64,000 nucleotides of DNA. It comes from Mycolicibacterium setense (lineage in GTDB: Bacteria; Actinomycetota; Actinomycetes; Mycobacteriales; Mycobacteriaceae). The notes beneath the pieces were generated by a model. The model was not told the origin of the DNA, made no database searches, and worked only from the letters and a program-made list of their open reading frames with translations. The DNA lies in assembly GCF_000805385.1 (NCBI RefSeq), contig NZ_JTJW01000010.1, forward strand, positions 558,001 through 622,000, given 5' to 3'. Position 1 is the first letter of the stretch. Each line of letters opens with the position of its first letter. Both the position numbers and the translations under genes were made by a program. Positions 56,417-64,000 of this stretch are shown here, piece by piece.

Positions 56417-57340
56417 ATGCGGCTCAAGCCCGGCAGACCCGACCTGACCCCCTATGCGCGGTTCTTCGACACGACGCCGGCCACCCCGCAATCCCCGGTC
56501 ACGGTCACCTGGGCCGGGGTCACCACGCTGCTGGTTGACGACGGCTCCTCGGCCGTCCTCACCGATGGATTCTTCTCCCGGCCCGCGCTGCCGAACGTGG
56601 TCCTCGGCAAGCTGGCGCCGTCACTGCCCCGCATCGACGGCTGCCTGGCTCGCCTCGGCATCGACAAGCTCGACGCCGTCCTGCCCGTCCACACCCACTT
56701 CGACCACGCCATGGACTCGGCGGTGGTGGCCGAGCGCACCGGCGCCCGACTGGTCGGCGGCACCTCGACCGCCCAGGTCGGTGCCGGGGGCGGGTTGGAG
56801 CCCGATCGGATCGTCACCGTCACGTCGGGCGAAGCCGTCACCCTGGGTGCCTATGACGTCACGCTGTTCGAATCCGAGCACTGCCCACCGGACCGGTTCC
56901 CCGGCGTCATCACCGCGCCCGTCGTACCGCCGGTGAAAGTCTCGGCATACAAGTGCGGTGAGGCCTGGTCGACCCTGGTGCACCACCGGCCCAGCGGCCG
57001 CCGCCTGCTGATCGTCGGCAGCGCCGGCGCGGTGCCGGGCGCACTGGCCGGCCAGCACGCCGAGGTGGTGTACCTCGGTATCGGCCAACTCGGGCTGCAG
57101 TCCGAGCAGTATTTCGAGAGCTATTGGGCCGAAACCGTGCTCACGGTCGGGGCACGCCGGGTGGTGCTGATCCACTGGGACGACTTCTTCCGCCCCCTGC
57201 ACAAACCGTTGCGCGCATTGCCGTTCGCCGGTGACGACCTCGATGTCTCGATGAGCGTGCTGACCCGGCTGGCCGAACGCGACGGCGTCAGCCTGCATCT
57301 GCCCACGCTGTGGGAGCAGGCCGATCCGTGGATCAGCTGA
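56417..57340 (+). CDS. MBL-fold metallohydrolase
   Basis: 307 residues. The metal motif HTHFDHAMD (HxHxDH) lies near residue 96-104, with further ligands likely in SEHCPPDRFPG and the HWDDFFRP segment near the end. The first strands (VTWAGVTTLLVDDG, LTDGFFSRP) fit the metallo-beta-lactamase superfamily. The same gene occurs at this place in M. tuberculosis (Rv3577). The substrate is unknown. It lies 22 nt after rpmE and may be read from the Zur-controlled promoter. Confidence 0.9.
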   Translation: MRLKPGRPDLTPYARFFDTTPATPQSPVTVTWAGVTTLLVDDGSSAVLTDGFFSRPALPNVVLGKLAPSLPRIDGCLARLGIDKLDAVLPVHTHFDHAMDSAVVAERTGARLVGGTSTAQVGAGGGLEPDRIVTVTSGEAVTLGAYDVTLFESEHCPPDRFPGVITAPVVPPVKVSAYKCGEAWSTLVHHRPSGRRLLIVGSAGAVPGALAGQHAEVVYLGIGQLGLQSEQYFESYWAETVLTVGARRVVLIHWDDFFRPLHKPLRALPFAGDDLDVSMSVLTRLAERDGVSLHLPTLWEQADPWIS

Positions 57341-58307
57341 GCTGAAACGACGGCGGCAGCGGCAGGCCAAGCTCTGCCAGCACGTCGCGCAGGCGCGTCG
57401 GGTAGTCGGTGATGAGGCCGTCGACCCCGGCGGAGATAAGCGCCCGCATGGCCTCGGGGTCGTTGACGGACCACGGAGTCACCTTCAGGCCGTTCGCATG
57501 CGCACGTTGCACGAATCCCCGGTCCACCCACTGGTATTGGGGTGAAAGAACTGTGGCGCCCACTGACATCGCGCCGGCGATCGGATCGTCCTCGACGGCC
57601 GGATCGACCCCGCCCAGCCACGGCGACCGGGGTACCCAGGTTGTGTCATCCCACAGCGCCACCCTCGGTATCGACGGCTCGGCCTGCTGCACCAATGGCA
57701 TTGTGCGCCAGTCGAAACTCTGGATATCCACCTTGTCCACCTTGCCGGCCGCACGCACGACGCCGAGAATCACGTCGACGAACTCCTGTGGCGTGGCCGA
57801 TGATTCGGGCTTGTCGGCCTCGATCTTCGTCTCGATGTTGAAGCGGACGTCGGCATGGCAGGCATCGGTCAGCTCGAACACTTCCGGCAGCACGGCAATC
57901 CTGTTGTCGCGCACCACCTCAGCATCGGGAAACCCGCTCAGCAACTTGCCGCAATCGAGGGTGCGGATCTGCTCCAGCGTCAGATCGTGGACCAGCTTCC
58001 CGACGTACGGGTACATCGGATCACCCGGGAACGCCGGGGCTGTGTCGGCACACTTGGTCTCGTCGATCCTTGGGTCATGCCACACCAGAGGTTGGCTGTC
58101 CTTGGTGAGCACGATGTCGAGCTCGAGTGTGCTCACCCCCAACTCCAACGACTTCCCGAAGGCCCGCAGAGACTCCTCAGTAGTCTCGCCACGCCCGCCG
58201 CGGTGCGACTGCAGGTCGAATCCGGTGGGCGCCGCAACAGCCGGCGGGACCGACTGGAACACGGCGGCCAGAGCGAGCAACAAGACCATCGGAGCGGCCA
58301 GACGCAT
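57333..58307 (-). CDS. secreted glycerophosphodiester phosphodiesterase
   Basis: About 324 residues from ATG 58307; a TTG at 58316 is possible. Signal peptide APMVLLLALAAVFQSVPPAVAA. The GDPD motif is SHRGGRGETTEES (His and Arg catalytic), with LELDIVLTKDSQPLVWHDP (Glu, Asp, second His). The C-terminus has TPWSVNDPEAMRALISAGVDGLITDYP, the usual end of GDPDs. It releases glycerol-phosphate from lipid head groups outside the cell. It overlaps the convergent MBL gene by 8 nt. Confidence 0.92.
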   Translation of the reverse strand: MRLAAPMVLLLALAAVFQSVPPAVAAPTGFDLQSHRGGRGETTEESLRAFGKSLELGVSTLELDIVLTKDSQPLVWHDPRIDETKCADTAPAFPGDPMYPYVGKLVHDLTLEQIRTLDCGKLLSGFPDAEVVRDNRIAVLPEVFELTDACHADVRFNIETKIEADKPESSATPQEFVDVILGVVRAAGKVDKVDIQSFDWRTMPLVQQAEPSIPRVALWDDTTWVPRSPWLGGVDPAVEDDPIAGAMSVGATVLSPQYQWVDRGFVQRAHANGLKVTPWSVNDPEAMRALISAGVDGLITDYPTRLRDVLAELGLPLPPSFQLS

Positions 58308-58407
58308 GGTGACCAACGCTATCGGGCAGGCCGAGTACGGTCAGGTCCGCGTGGCCTGACCGCGCGAATCGTCATCGAATGTTCGACTGGCCGAAAGGAA
58401 CCGCGCC

Positions 58408-59655
58408 GTGATTCTGGCCCTGGCGCTGCTGGCCGTCGTGCTGGTGTTCGCGCTGGCGCGGCCCGAGGGCTGGCCCGAGGCGGTCGTGGCGATCCCGGCG
58501 GCCGGGCTGCTCATCGCGGTTGGAGTCATCTCAACCGACGACGCTCTGGCCGAGGTGAATCGTCTGCTGCCCGTGGTGGGCTTCCTGGCGGCCGTTCTGG
58601 TGCTGGCCCACCTGTGTGACGACGAGGGACTGTTCCACGCTGCGGGCACGTTGATGGCCCGCGCGAGCAGGGGCGATTCCCGGCGGCTGCTGACTCGCGT
58701 GTTCCTGATCGGCGCGACGACGACCGCCGTGCTGAGCCTGGACGCCACCGTCGTGCTGTTGACGCCCGTCGTGCTGGCCACGGCCCGCACACTGGCGATA
58801 CCGCCTAGACCGCATGCCTACGCCAGCGCACATCTGGCCAACTCCGCGTCGCTGATGTTCCCGGTGTCGAATCTGACGAACCTGTTGGCCTTCGCGGTGG
58901 CCGGACTGTCCTTTACCGAGTTCAGTGCGCTGATGGCGTTGCCCTGGCTGGCCGCCATCGGCGTCGAATTCGTCGTATTACGTTGGCTTTTCCGCCACGA
59001 ACTGGCCCGCCCGGCCTCCGAGGTGACACCGCCGCCTGCCGAGGTTCCGGTGTTCGTGCTCGTGGTGCTGGGTTTGACGCTTGCGGCTTTCGTCGTCACC
59101 TCGGTGTTCGACGTGTCGCCGGCCTGGGCGGCACTGGCCGGGGCGGTGGTGCTCGGTGTGCGCAGTCTGGCTCAACGCCGCAGCACGGTCGGTGGAATCC
59201 TGCGCGCCGTCAATGTGCCGTTCCTGGTATTCGTGCTGTGCCTCGGTGTGGTGGTGGACGCAGTTGTCCACCCGGCCAACCAGGTTGGCCTCGGCGACGT
59301 CATGCGCGGAGTGCTTCCGGGCGGCGATTCGCTGCTCGCGCTGCTGGGCTTCGCCGCGGTGGCGGCCGTGCTGGCCAATCTGGTCAACAACCTGCCCGCG
59401 GTGCTGGTCCTGCTGCCAATGGTGGCCGGCTACGGACCGGCCGCGGTGCTGGCGGTGCTGATCGGGGTCAACGTCGGCCCCAACCTCACCTATGTCGGCT
59501 CGCTGTCAAACTTGCTGTGGCGCAATGTGGTTCACCGCGACGGCCTGCCGGCGAAGTTCACCGAGTTCACCCGTGTCGGGCTGGCCACGGTGCCACTGAC
59601 CCTGCTGGCCGCCGTACTCGGGTTGTGGATCAGCCTGCGATTCACCACTCTTTGA
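58408..59655 (+). CDS. ArsB/anion-transporter-type permease
   Basis: 415 residues, eleven or so membrane helices of the ion-transporter superfamily. LSLDATVVLLTPVVLATA, ANSASLMFPVSNLTNLLA and NLVNNLPAVLVLLPM are the paired hairpin motifs of the ArsB/NhaD-type permeases. A homologous arsB-like gene lies at this place in M. tuberculosis (Rv3578). Arsenite is the named substrate of the family but no ars genes are near, so another anion is possible. GTG 58408 is the start. Confidence 0.9.
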   Translation: MILALALLAVVLVFALARPEGWPEAVVAIPAAGLLIAVGVISTDDALAEVNRLLPVVGFLAAVLVLAHLCDDEGLFHAAGTLMARASRGDSRRLLTRVFLIGATTTAVLSLDATVVLLTPVVLATARTLAIPPRPHAYASAHLANSASLMFPVSNLTNLLAFAVAGLSFTEFSALMALPWLAAIGVEFVVLRWLFRHELARPASEVTPPPAEVPVFVLVVLGLTLAAFVVTSVFDVSPAWAALAGAVVLGVRSLAQRRSTVGGILRAVNVPFLVFVLCLGVVVDAVVHPANQVGLGDVMRGVLPGGDSLLALLGFAAVAAVLANLVNNLPAVLVLLPMVAGYGPAAVLAVLIGVNVGPNLTYVGSLSNLLWRNVVHRDGLPAKFTEFTRVGLATVPLTLLAAVLGLWISLRFTTL

Positions 59656-60262
59656 GCACGCGCAGCTTGTTCGCATTGTTCATCGCCGCACGCCGCAGCC
59701 GCTTCAGCTCGGGATAGAACGCGTTGCCCTTGTTGGCCTCCTGGCCGTTGAGCGGCAGGTCGAACGCGGCGATCAGTTTGTCCTCCACGAACCACGGCTC
59801 GGGGTGAACCATCCATGACACCAAGGCATTCTCGGCCATCCACTGCGTCAGAACGGATTCTCCGCCGGCAAAAGTTCGCTTGTCGCCGGAGCCTATCCGG
59901 CGCAATTTGAAGCCGAGCTCGTCGGCGAGCAGGATTCCCAGCGTCTTGCGCAACGTCGAGCCCTCAGCGGTGGCGTTGGCCGCGCCGTAGTGGTACTTCA
60001 CCCGCTTGCGCAGATTCTGGGTACTGGGCGGCTTCCCGCTCGTCGGCGGGCGCGTCGGGCTGATCCCGACGTAGAGAAGCGTCAACCCATCCCGTTGCCG
60101 GCACCCCGAGACGTCGATCCCGCCGGGCACCGTCCGGAACCACCAACCGTAGGCGCCAGGCTCCTCGGGAACGGGGCAGGGATCGCTGAATACTTCCTCA
60201 CGGGTGAACGGCCGGGCGGCAACGAGGTCCGCGGGGCTGCTGGCGCTTCGCCCTTTGAACAT
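59642..60262 (-). CDS. GIY-YIG-fold nuclease-family protein
   Basis: 206 residues. GAYGWWFRTVPGG, LTLLYVGISPTRP, LRKRVKYHYG and LVSWMVHPEPWFVEDKLIAAFDLPLN form a GIY-YIG pattern in which the second motif is YVGIS. The Arg in LRKRVKYH and the Glu in FVEDKLI are the expected catalytic residues. The target is unknown. It lies 3 nt after rlmB in the same direction. Its stop overlaps the convergent permease by 14 nt. Confidence 0.85.
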   Translation of the reverse strand: MFKGRSASSPADLVAARPFTREEVFSDPCPVPEEPGAYGWWFRTVPGGIDVSGCRQRDGLTLLYVGISPTRPPTSGKPPSTQNLRKRVKYHYGAANATAEGSTLRKTLGILLADELGFKLRRIGSGDKRTFAGGESVLTQWMAENALVSWMVHPEPWFVEDKLIAAFDLPLNGQEANKGNAFYPELKRLRRAAMNNANKLRVLKEW

Positions 60263-60265
60263 CGG

Positions 60266-61210
60266 CTACAGATTCCGGCGCTGGCGCGCGATCTCGGCCA
60301 GCACCACACCGGCGGCCACCGAAGCGTTCAACGATTCCGTCGGTCCGGCCATCGGGATCGACACCACCGCATCGCAAGTCTCCCGCACCAGCCGGGACAG
60401 GCCCTTGCCCTCGGAGCCGACCACCACGACCATCGGTCCGCTGCCCTCGAGCTCGTCGAGCGAGGTGTCGCCGCCGGCATCCAGGCCGACCACCTGCAGG
60501 CCGGCGTCGGCCCAACTCTTGAGTGTCCGAGTCAGATTCGTCGCCCGTGCCACCGGCGTGCGAGCCGCTGCGCCGGCACTGGTACGCCAGGCCACGGCGG
60601 TGACCGAGGCCGAACGGCGCTGCGGGATCAGCACGCCGTGCCCGCCGAACGCCGCCACCGAGCGCACGATCGCGCCCAGGTTGCGCGGGTCGGAGATGTT
60701 GTCCAGGGCCACCATCAGTGGGGGCTCCCCGGAATCCCGGGCCGTCTTCAACAGATCGTCGGGGTGGGCGTAGTTGTACGGCGGCACCTGCAGGGCCAGG
60801 CCCTGGTGCAACGAATTCGAGCTCATGCGGTCCAGATCGTGACGCTGCACCTCCAGAATCGAGATGCCGCGGTCAGCGGCTATCTGGACGGATTCGGTGA
60901 GCCGCTCATCTGCCTCGGTGCCCAGCGCCACATACAGCGCAGTGGCAGGAACCTTGGCCCGCAGACACTCCACGACGGGGTTGCGGCCCAGCACCAACTC
61001 GGTGTCGTCGGTCTTCTTGTGCCGGCCCTGCGCCTGGCGCGCCGCCTTCGCGGCCTTCTTGGCCGCAGGATGATGCGGGCGCTGGTCCGCACGCGGTGTG
61101 GCCCCCCGGCCTTCCAGCCCGCGGCGACGCACGCCGCCGGACCCCACGGTCGGCCCCTTCTTGGTGCCCGCCTTGCGCACTGCGCCGCGCCGCTGCGAAT
61201 TCCCGGCCAT
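60266..61210 (-). CDS. rlmB: RlmB-type 23S rRNA (guanosine-2'-O)-methyltransferase
   Basis: 314 residues. A basic N-terminal extension of about 70 residues, the RNA-binding domain beginning LVLGRNPVVECLRAKVPATAL, and the SpoU (SPOUT) core: NISDPRNLGAIVRSVAAFG, VVVVGSEGKGLSRLVRETCD and SIPMAGPTESLNASVAAGV. It methylates a peptidyl-transferase loop guanosine (G2251). It is contiguous with cysS on the same strand and corresponds to Rv3579c. Confidence 0.94.
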   Translation of the reverse strand: MAGNSQRRGAVRKAGTKKGPTVGSGGVRRRGLEGRGATPRADQRPHHPAAKKAAKAARQAQGRHKKTDDTELVLGRNPVVECLRAKVPATALYVALGTEADERLTESVQIAADRGISILEVQRHDLDRMSSNSLHQGLALQVPPYNYAHPDDLLKTARDSGEPPLMVALDNISDPRNLGAIVRSVAAFGGHGVLIPQRRSASVTAVAWRTSAGAAARTPVARATNLTRTLKSWADAGLQVVGLDAGGDTSLDELEGSGPMVVVVGSEGKGLSRLVRETCDAVVSIPMAGPTESLNASVAAGVVLAEIARQRRNL

Positions 61211-62647
61211 CTATGCTCCGTTCCCGTCCACCAGTGCCCATTGTGGACCGTCGGCGGTGTCGGTGACCTCGATGCCGGCCGCCTTGAGCCGATCCCGGAT
61301 GGCGTCGGCCGCCGCCCAGTCCCGATTGGCCCGGGCCTCGGCCCGGCCCGCCAGTGCCCACTGCACCAGTTCGTCGACGGCAGCCAGCGCGGCCGAAGTC
61401 TCGTCGCGGGATTCCCAGCGCTCGTCGAGCGGATCGCAACCCAGGATTCCCATCATCGCCCGGATCGAGGTCGCCTGCGTCATCGCGCCCTCGTGATCAC
61501 CGGCGTCCAGCGCACGGTTGCCCTCGGCACGTGCGGCATGTACCTCGGCCAGTGCGATCGGCACCGCGAGGTCGTCGTTCAGGGCGGCCGCGAACTTCGG
61601 CGTCCAGTCGCCCACGGCCACGGCGCCGACGCGGTTGCGCACCCGGTGCAGGAAGTCCTCGATGCCGCTGTAGGCCTTCACCGCGTCCTGCAGCGCATTC
61701 TCGGAGAACTCCAGCATCGACCGATAATGCGCGCTGCCCAGGTAGTAGCGCAGCTCGGCAGCCCGAACCCGTTGCAGCACAGCCGGAATCGAGAGCACGT
61801 TGCCCAGCGACTTGCTCATCTTCTCGCCGCCCATGGTGACCCAGCCATTGTGCAGCCAGTACCGGGCGAAGCCGTCGCCCGCGGCCCGCGCCTGGGCGAT
61901 CTCGTTCTCATGATGCGGGAAGACCAGGTCCATACCGCCGGCGTGGATGTCGAATTCCGCGCCCAGATAGGCCTCGCACATCGCGACGCACTCGGTATGC
62001 CAGCCGGGGCGGCCCCGGCCCCACGGCGTCGGCCACGACGGCTCGTCCGGCTTGGCGCCCTTCCACAACGTGAAATCGCGCTGATCGCGTTTACCCGTGG
62101 CCGCGCCCTCGCCCTGATGCACATCGTCGATCCGGTGCCCGGACAGCGCACCGTAATCGGACAGGCTCAGCACGTCGAAGTAGACGTCCCCGCCGGCGGC
62201 ATAGGCGTGGCCCCGCTCGATCAACCGGTCGATGAGCTCGACCATCTGGGTGATGTGGCCGGTGGCCCGGGGCTCGGCGGACGGCGGCAGCACGCCCAAC
62301 GCGTCGTAGGCGGCGCTGAACGCCCGCTCGTACGTCGCGGCCCACTCCCACCACGGCCGGCCCGCGTCGGCGGCCTTGTTGAGGATCTTGTCGTCGATGT
62401 CGGTGACGTTGCGGATGAACGCAACGTCGTATCCATTGGCGGTCAGCCAGCGGCGCAGCACATCGAACGCGACTCCGCTACGGACATGACCGATGTGCGG
62501 CAACCCCTGGACGGTGGCACCGCACAGGTAGATCGAAGCGTGCCCCGGCCGCAGCGGTACAAAGTCTCGTACGGCACCCGCCATGGTGTCGTACAGCCGC
62601 AGGCCGGTCTCTGACGCCGGCCCGACAGCTTGAGCGCGATCGGTCAC
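61211..62647 (-). CDS. cysS: CysS, cysteinyl-tRNA synthetase
   Basis: 478 residues. Class I synthetase with the HIGH motif HIGH (residues 51-54 in LCGATVQGLPHIGHVRSG), the zinc ligands Cys42 and a later Cys/His set (ECVAMCEAYLG, FPHHENEIAQ) and the KMSKS loop EKMSKSLGN near residue 275. It charges tRNA-Cys. GTG 62647 is the start. It lies in the conserved carD-ispD-ispF-cysS-rlmB operon and is not under visible zinc control. Confidence 0.97.
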   Translation of the reverse strand: MTDRAQAVGPASETGLRLYDTMAGAVRDFVPLRPGHASIYLCGATVQGLPHIGHVRSGVAFDVLRRWLTANGYDVAFIRNVTDIDDKILNKAADAGRPWWEWAATYERAFSAAYDALGVLPPSAEPRATGHITQMVELIDRLIERGHAYAAGGDVYFDVLSLSDYGALSGHRIDDVHQGEGAATGKRDQRDFTLWKGAKPDEPSWPTPWGRGRPGWHTECVAMCEAYLGAEFDIHAGGMDLVFPHHENEIAQARAAGDGFARYWLHNGWVTMGGEKMSKSLGNVLSIPAVLQRVRAAELRYYLGSAHYRSMLEFSENALQDAVKAYSGIEDFLHRVRNRVGAVAVGDWTPKFAAALNDDLAVPIALAEVHAARAEGNRALDAGDHEGAMTQATSIRAMMGILGCDPLDERWESRDETSAALAAVDELVQWALAGRAEARANRDWAAADAIRDRLKAAGIEVTDTADGPQWALVDGNGA

Positions 62648-62666
62648 GACGTGCCAGCTTACCGGG

Positions 62667-63143
62667 CTATTCGGCGGTAACTAGCAACGCCGTCGCAATC
62701 GCGGCCAATCCTTCACCCCGACCGGTCAGCCCGAGCCCGTCGGTGGTGGTGGCAGATACCGATACCGGGGCCCCGATCAGCTCCGAGAGCAGCCACTGTG
62801 CCTCGTCCCGGCGCGGGCCGATCTTCGGCCGGTTTCCGATCACCTGCACCGTGGCATTGCCGATCTCGAATCCCGCCGCCTGCACCAGTTCCCGGACGTG
62901 ACGCAGCATGTCCGCGCCGGTGACGCCACGCCATTCCGGCCGATCGGTGCCGAAGACGGCGCCGAGGTCACCGAGGCCGGCCGCGCTGAGCAGCGCATCG
63001 CACAACGCGTGAGAGGCGACGTCACCATCGGAATGACCGGCGCAGCCGTCGGCGTCTTCGAATTCCAAGCACAGCAGCCAACAAGGCCGCCCGGACTCGA
63101 TCGGATGGACATCGGTACCGAGGCCGACCCTGGGAATCTTCAC
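62667..63143 (-). CDS. ispF: IspF, 2-C-methyl-D-erythritol 2,4-cyclodiphosphate synthase
   Basis: 158 residues. The zinc site DVH in GLGTDVHPIE and the DGDVASHALCDALL segment are present. TSRSEG-like DGLGLTGRGEGLAAIA closes the protein. It makes the cyclic diphosphate of the MEP isoprenoid pathway. Its start overlaps ispD by 4 nt. Confidence 0.97.
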   Translation of the reverse strand: MKIPRVGLGTDVHPIESGRPCWLLCLEFEDADGCAGHSDGDVASHALCDALLSAAGLGDLGAVFGTDRPEWRGVTGADMLRHVRELVQAAGFEIGNATVQVIGNRPKIGPRRDEAQWLLSELIGAPVSVSATTTDGLGLTGRGEGLAAIATALLVTAE

Positions 63144-63808
63144 GTGGCACGCCCCATGACAGCCTCGGCGAGCAACAGGTCCAGCGGCGTGGTGATCTTG
63201 AAGGCCAGCGGGTCGCCGTCGACGATCTGCACGGGCGTGCCGATCTGCTCGACGAGTGAGGCGTCATCGGTGACCGCGCCGGCACCCGCGCGCTGGTAGG
63301 CGCGGCGCAAAACGTCCGTGCGGAACCCCTGCGGGGTCTGCACGGCTCGTAGACCGGCCCGTTCGGGTGTCCCGAGCACCGCACCGTTGGCGTCGACCGC
63401 CTTGATGGTGTCGGCCAGCGGAAGCCCGGGGACGACGGCGGCATGGCCCTCGGCCAGCGCCGCAACCACCCGGGCGATCAGCGTCGGAGGGGTCAATGCC
63501 CGGGCGGCATCGTGCACAAGGATGAAATCGGGGTCACCGGCGGCTGAAAGAGCCAGCCCTACCGATTCGGTGCGATCGGATCCACCGGCCACGATCTGCG
63601 CGCGCCCACCGAACACCATCATGGCTTCATCGGTGAGCGCGGGCGGTACCGCGACCACGACCTTGTCGATCACCCCCGAGGACAGCAGCCCGTCAAGGGC
63701 ATGCTCCAACAGGGGTTTGCCCCTCAAATTGACGAATGCTTTGGGTCTGTCCGCGCCTAGCCGCTCACCAGAGCCGGCGGCCGGTACGACCGCGACAGTT
63801 GTTGCCAC
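63140..63808 (-). CDS. ispD: IspD, 2-C-methyl-D-erythritol 4-phosphate cytidylyltransferase
   Basis: 222 residues. The nucleotide-binding PAAGSGERLGADRPKAFVNL (residues about 9-28), the VHDAARAL motif near residue 100 and the terminal DGDPLAFKITTPLDLLLAE are family signatures. It transfers CMP to MEP. GTG 63808 is the start, 6 nt after carD. Confidence 0.97.
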   Translation of the reverse strand: MATTVAVVPAAGSGERLGADRPKAFVNLRGKPLLEHALDGLLSSGVIDKVVVAVPPALTDEAMMVFGGRAQIVAGGSDRTESVGLALSAAGDPDFILVHDAARALTPPTLIARVVAALAEGHAAVVPGLPLADTIKAVDANGAVLGTPERAGLRAVQTPQGFRTDVLRRAYQRAGAGAVTDDASLVEQIGTPVQIVDGDPLAFKITTPLDLLLAEAVMGRAT

Positions 63809-63814
63809 GACGCG

Positions 63815-64000
63815 TCAGGACGCGGCAGCCAGTACCTCGTCGAGGATGGTCTCGGCCTTGGCGTCATCGGTGTTCTCGGCCAGCGCGAGCTCGCCGACCA
63901 GAATCTGCCGGGCCTTGGCCAGCATTCGCTTCTCACCAGCGGACAAGCCGCGTTCCTGATCCCGACGCCACAGATCCCGGACTACCTCGGCAACCTTGTT
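63815..64000 (-). CDS. carD: CarD, RNA polymerase-binding regulator, C-terminal fragment
   Basis: The last 61 codons of a minus-strand gene that continues past the window. The peptide reads [20 protein letters not shown], then [20 protein letters not shown] and ends DEVLAAAS, the helical DNA-binding end of mycobacterial CarD. CarD stabilises open promoter complexes. It is the first known gene of the carD-ispD-ispF-cysS-rlmB run. Confidence 0.93.

Noticed and set aside
59990..62614. 874-codon open frame antisense to rlmB and cysS
   Set aside because: Shadow of two essential, clearly identified genes; composition is Arg/His/Gln rich without domains.
1..64000. tRNA, rRNA or tmRNA genes
   Set aside because: Nothing resembling a tRNA cloverleaf or rRNA core was noticed by eye; a covariance-model scan would be decisive.

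Overview
The window is chromosomal DNA of a high-GC actinobacterium, almost certainly a fast-growing Mycobacterium/Mycolicibacterium. The evidence is a kstR-controlled cholesterol-degradation block (hsaB-hsaC-hsaD-hsaA, kshB, fadE34, kstR), an Mce/YrbE operon, a mycofactocin-type SDR, and the carD-ispD-ispF-cysS-rlmB order known from M. tuberculosis. No rRNA, tRNA, CRISPR, IS element or prophage was seen, and no stretch over about 300 bases lacks a gene.

Layout. 1-2 kb: a P450 (cut by the window edge), its ferredoxin, an SDR and a TetR regulator, tied together by repeated TTTGATC-N4-GATCAAA operators. 2-3.6 kb: a secreted Ala/Lys-rich protein between two strong hairpins. 3.7-14 kb: sterol-ring catabolism genes with KstR boxes, then otsB. 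14-15 kb: a LacI regulator.

15-57 kb: an unusually dense zinc-starvation island. I find seven Zur-like boxes at distinct promoters, plus an eighth next to znuA, all related to TTGAAAA(C/T)GAT..TCA. They sit before znuA-znuC-znuB, a CobW-type GTPase, two AztD-like beta-propeller lipoproteins, bluB-pxpA, an orphan 61-codon frame, a 19-gene polycistron, two Mce-associated (Mam) genes, pacL-ctpC, a permease pair, and the zinc-free ribosomal proteins L28, L33, S14, S18 and L31 with the hibernation GTPase MRF. A cobalamin riboswitch precedes a btuFCD-type operon inside the island.

The most striking element is the minus-strand polycistron 44403-23073. It is 21.3 kb, has 19 genes with gaps of at most about 12 nt, and most junctions overlap as ATGA, GTGA or TGATG. 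Downstream of one Zur box it encodes: a His-rich membrane protein, a GNAT-like protein, an NAD-dependent epimerase-like protein and a fatty acid desaturase; a diaminobutyrate aminotransferase/decarboxylase pair (the route to 1,3-diaminopropane used for siderophores such as rhizobactin); an acyl-homoserine-lactone-synthase/FeeM-like acyltransferase, an SRPBCC protein and a lipoprotein; a DrrAB-type ABC exporter; an acyl carrier protein and a fatty acyl-AMP ligase; and finally a complete YrbEAB-MceABCDEF importer. Two Mam genes diverge from the same Zur box. My inference is an undescribed zinc-responsive lipid system, possibly an acyl-diaminopropane metallophore or membrane lipid, with synthesis, export and Mce re-import in one transcript.

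56-64 kb returns to conserved core genes: an MBL hydrolase, a GDPD, an ArsB-type permease, a GIY-YIG protein, rlmB, cysS, ispF, ispD and the 3' end of carD.
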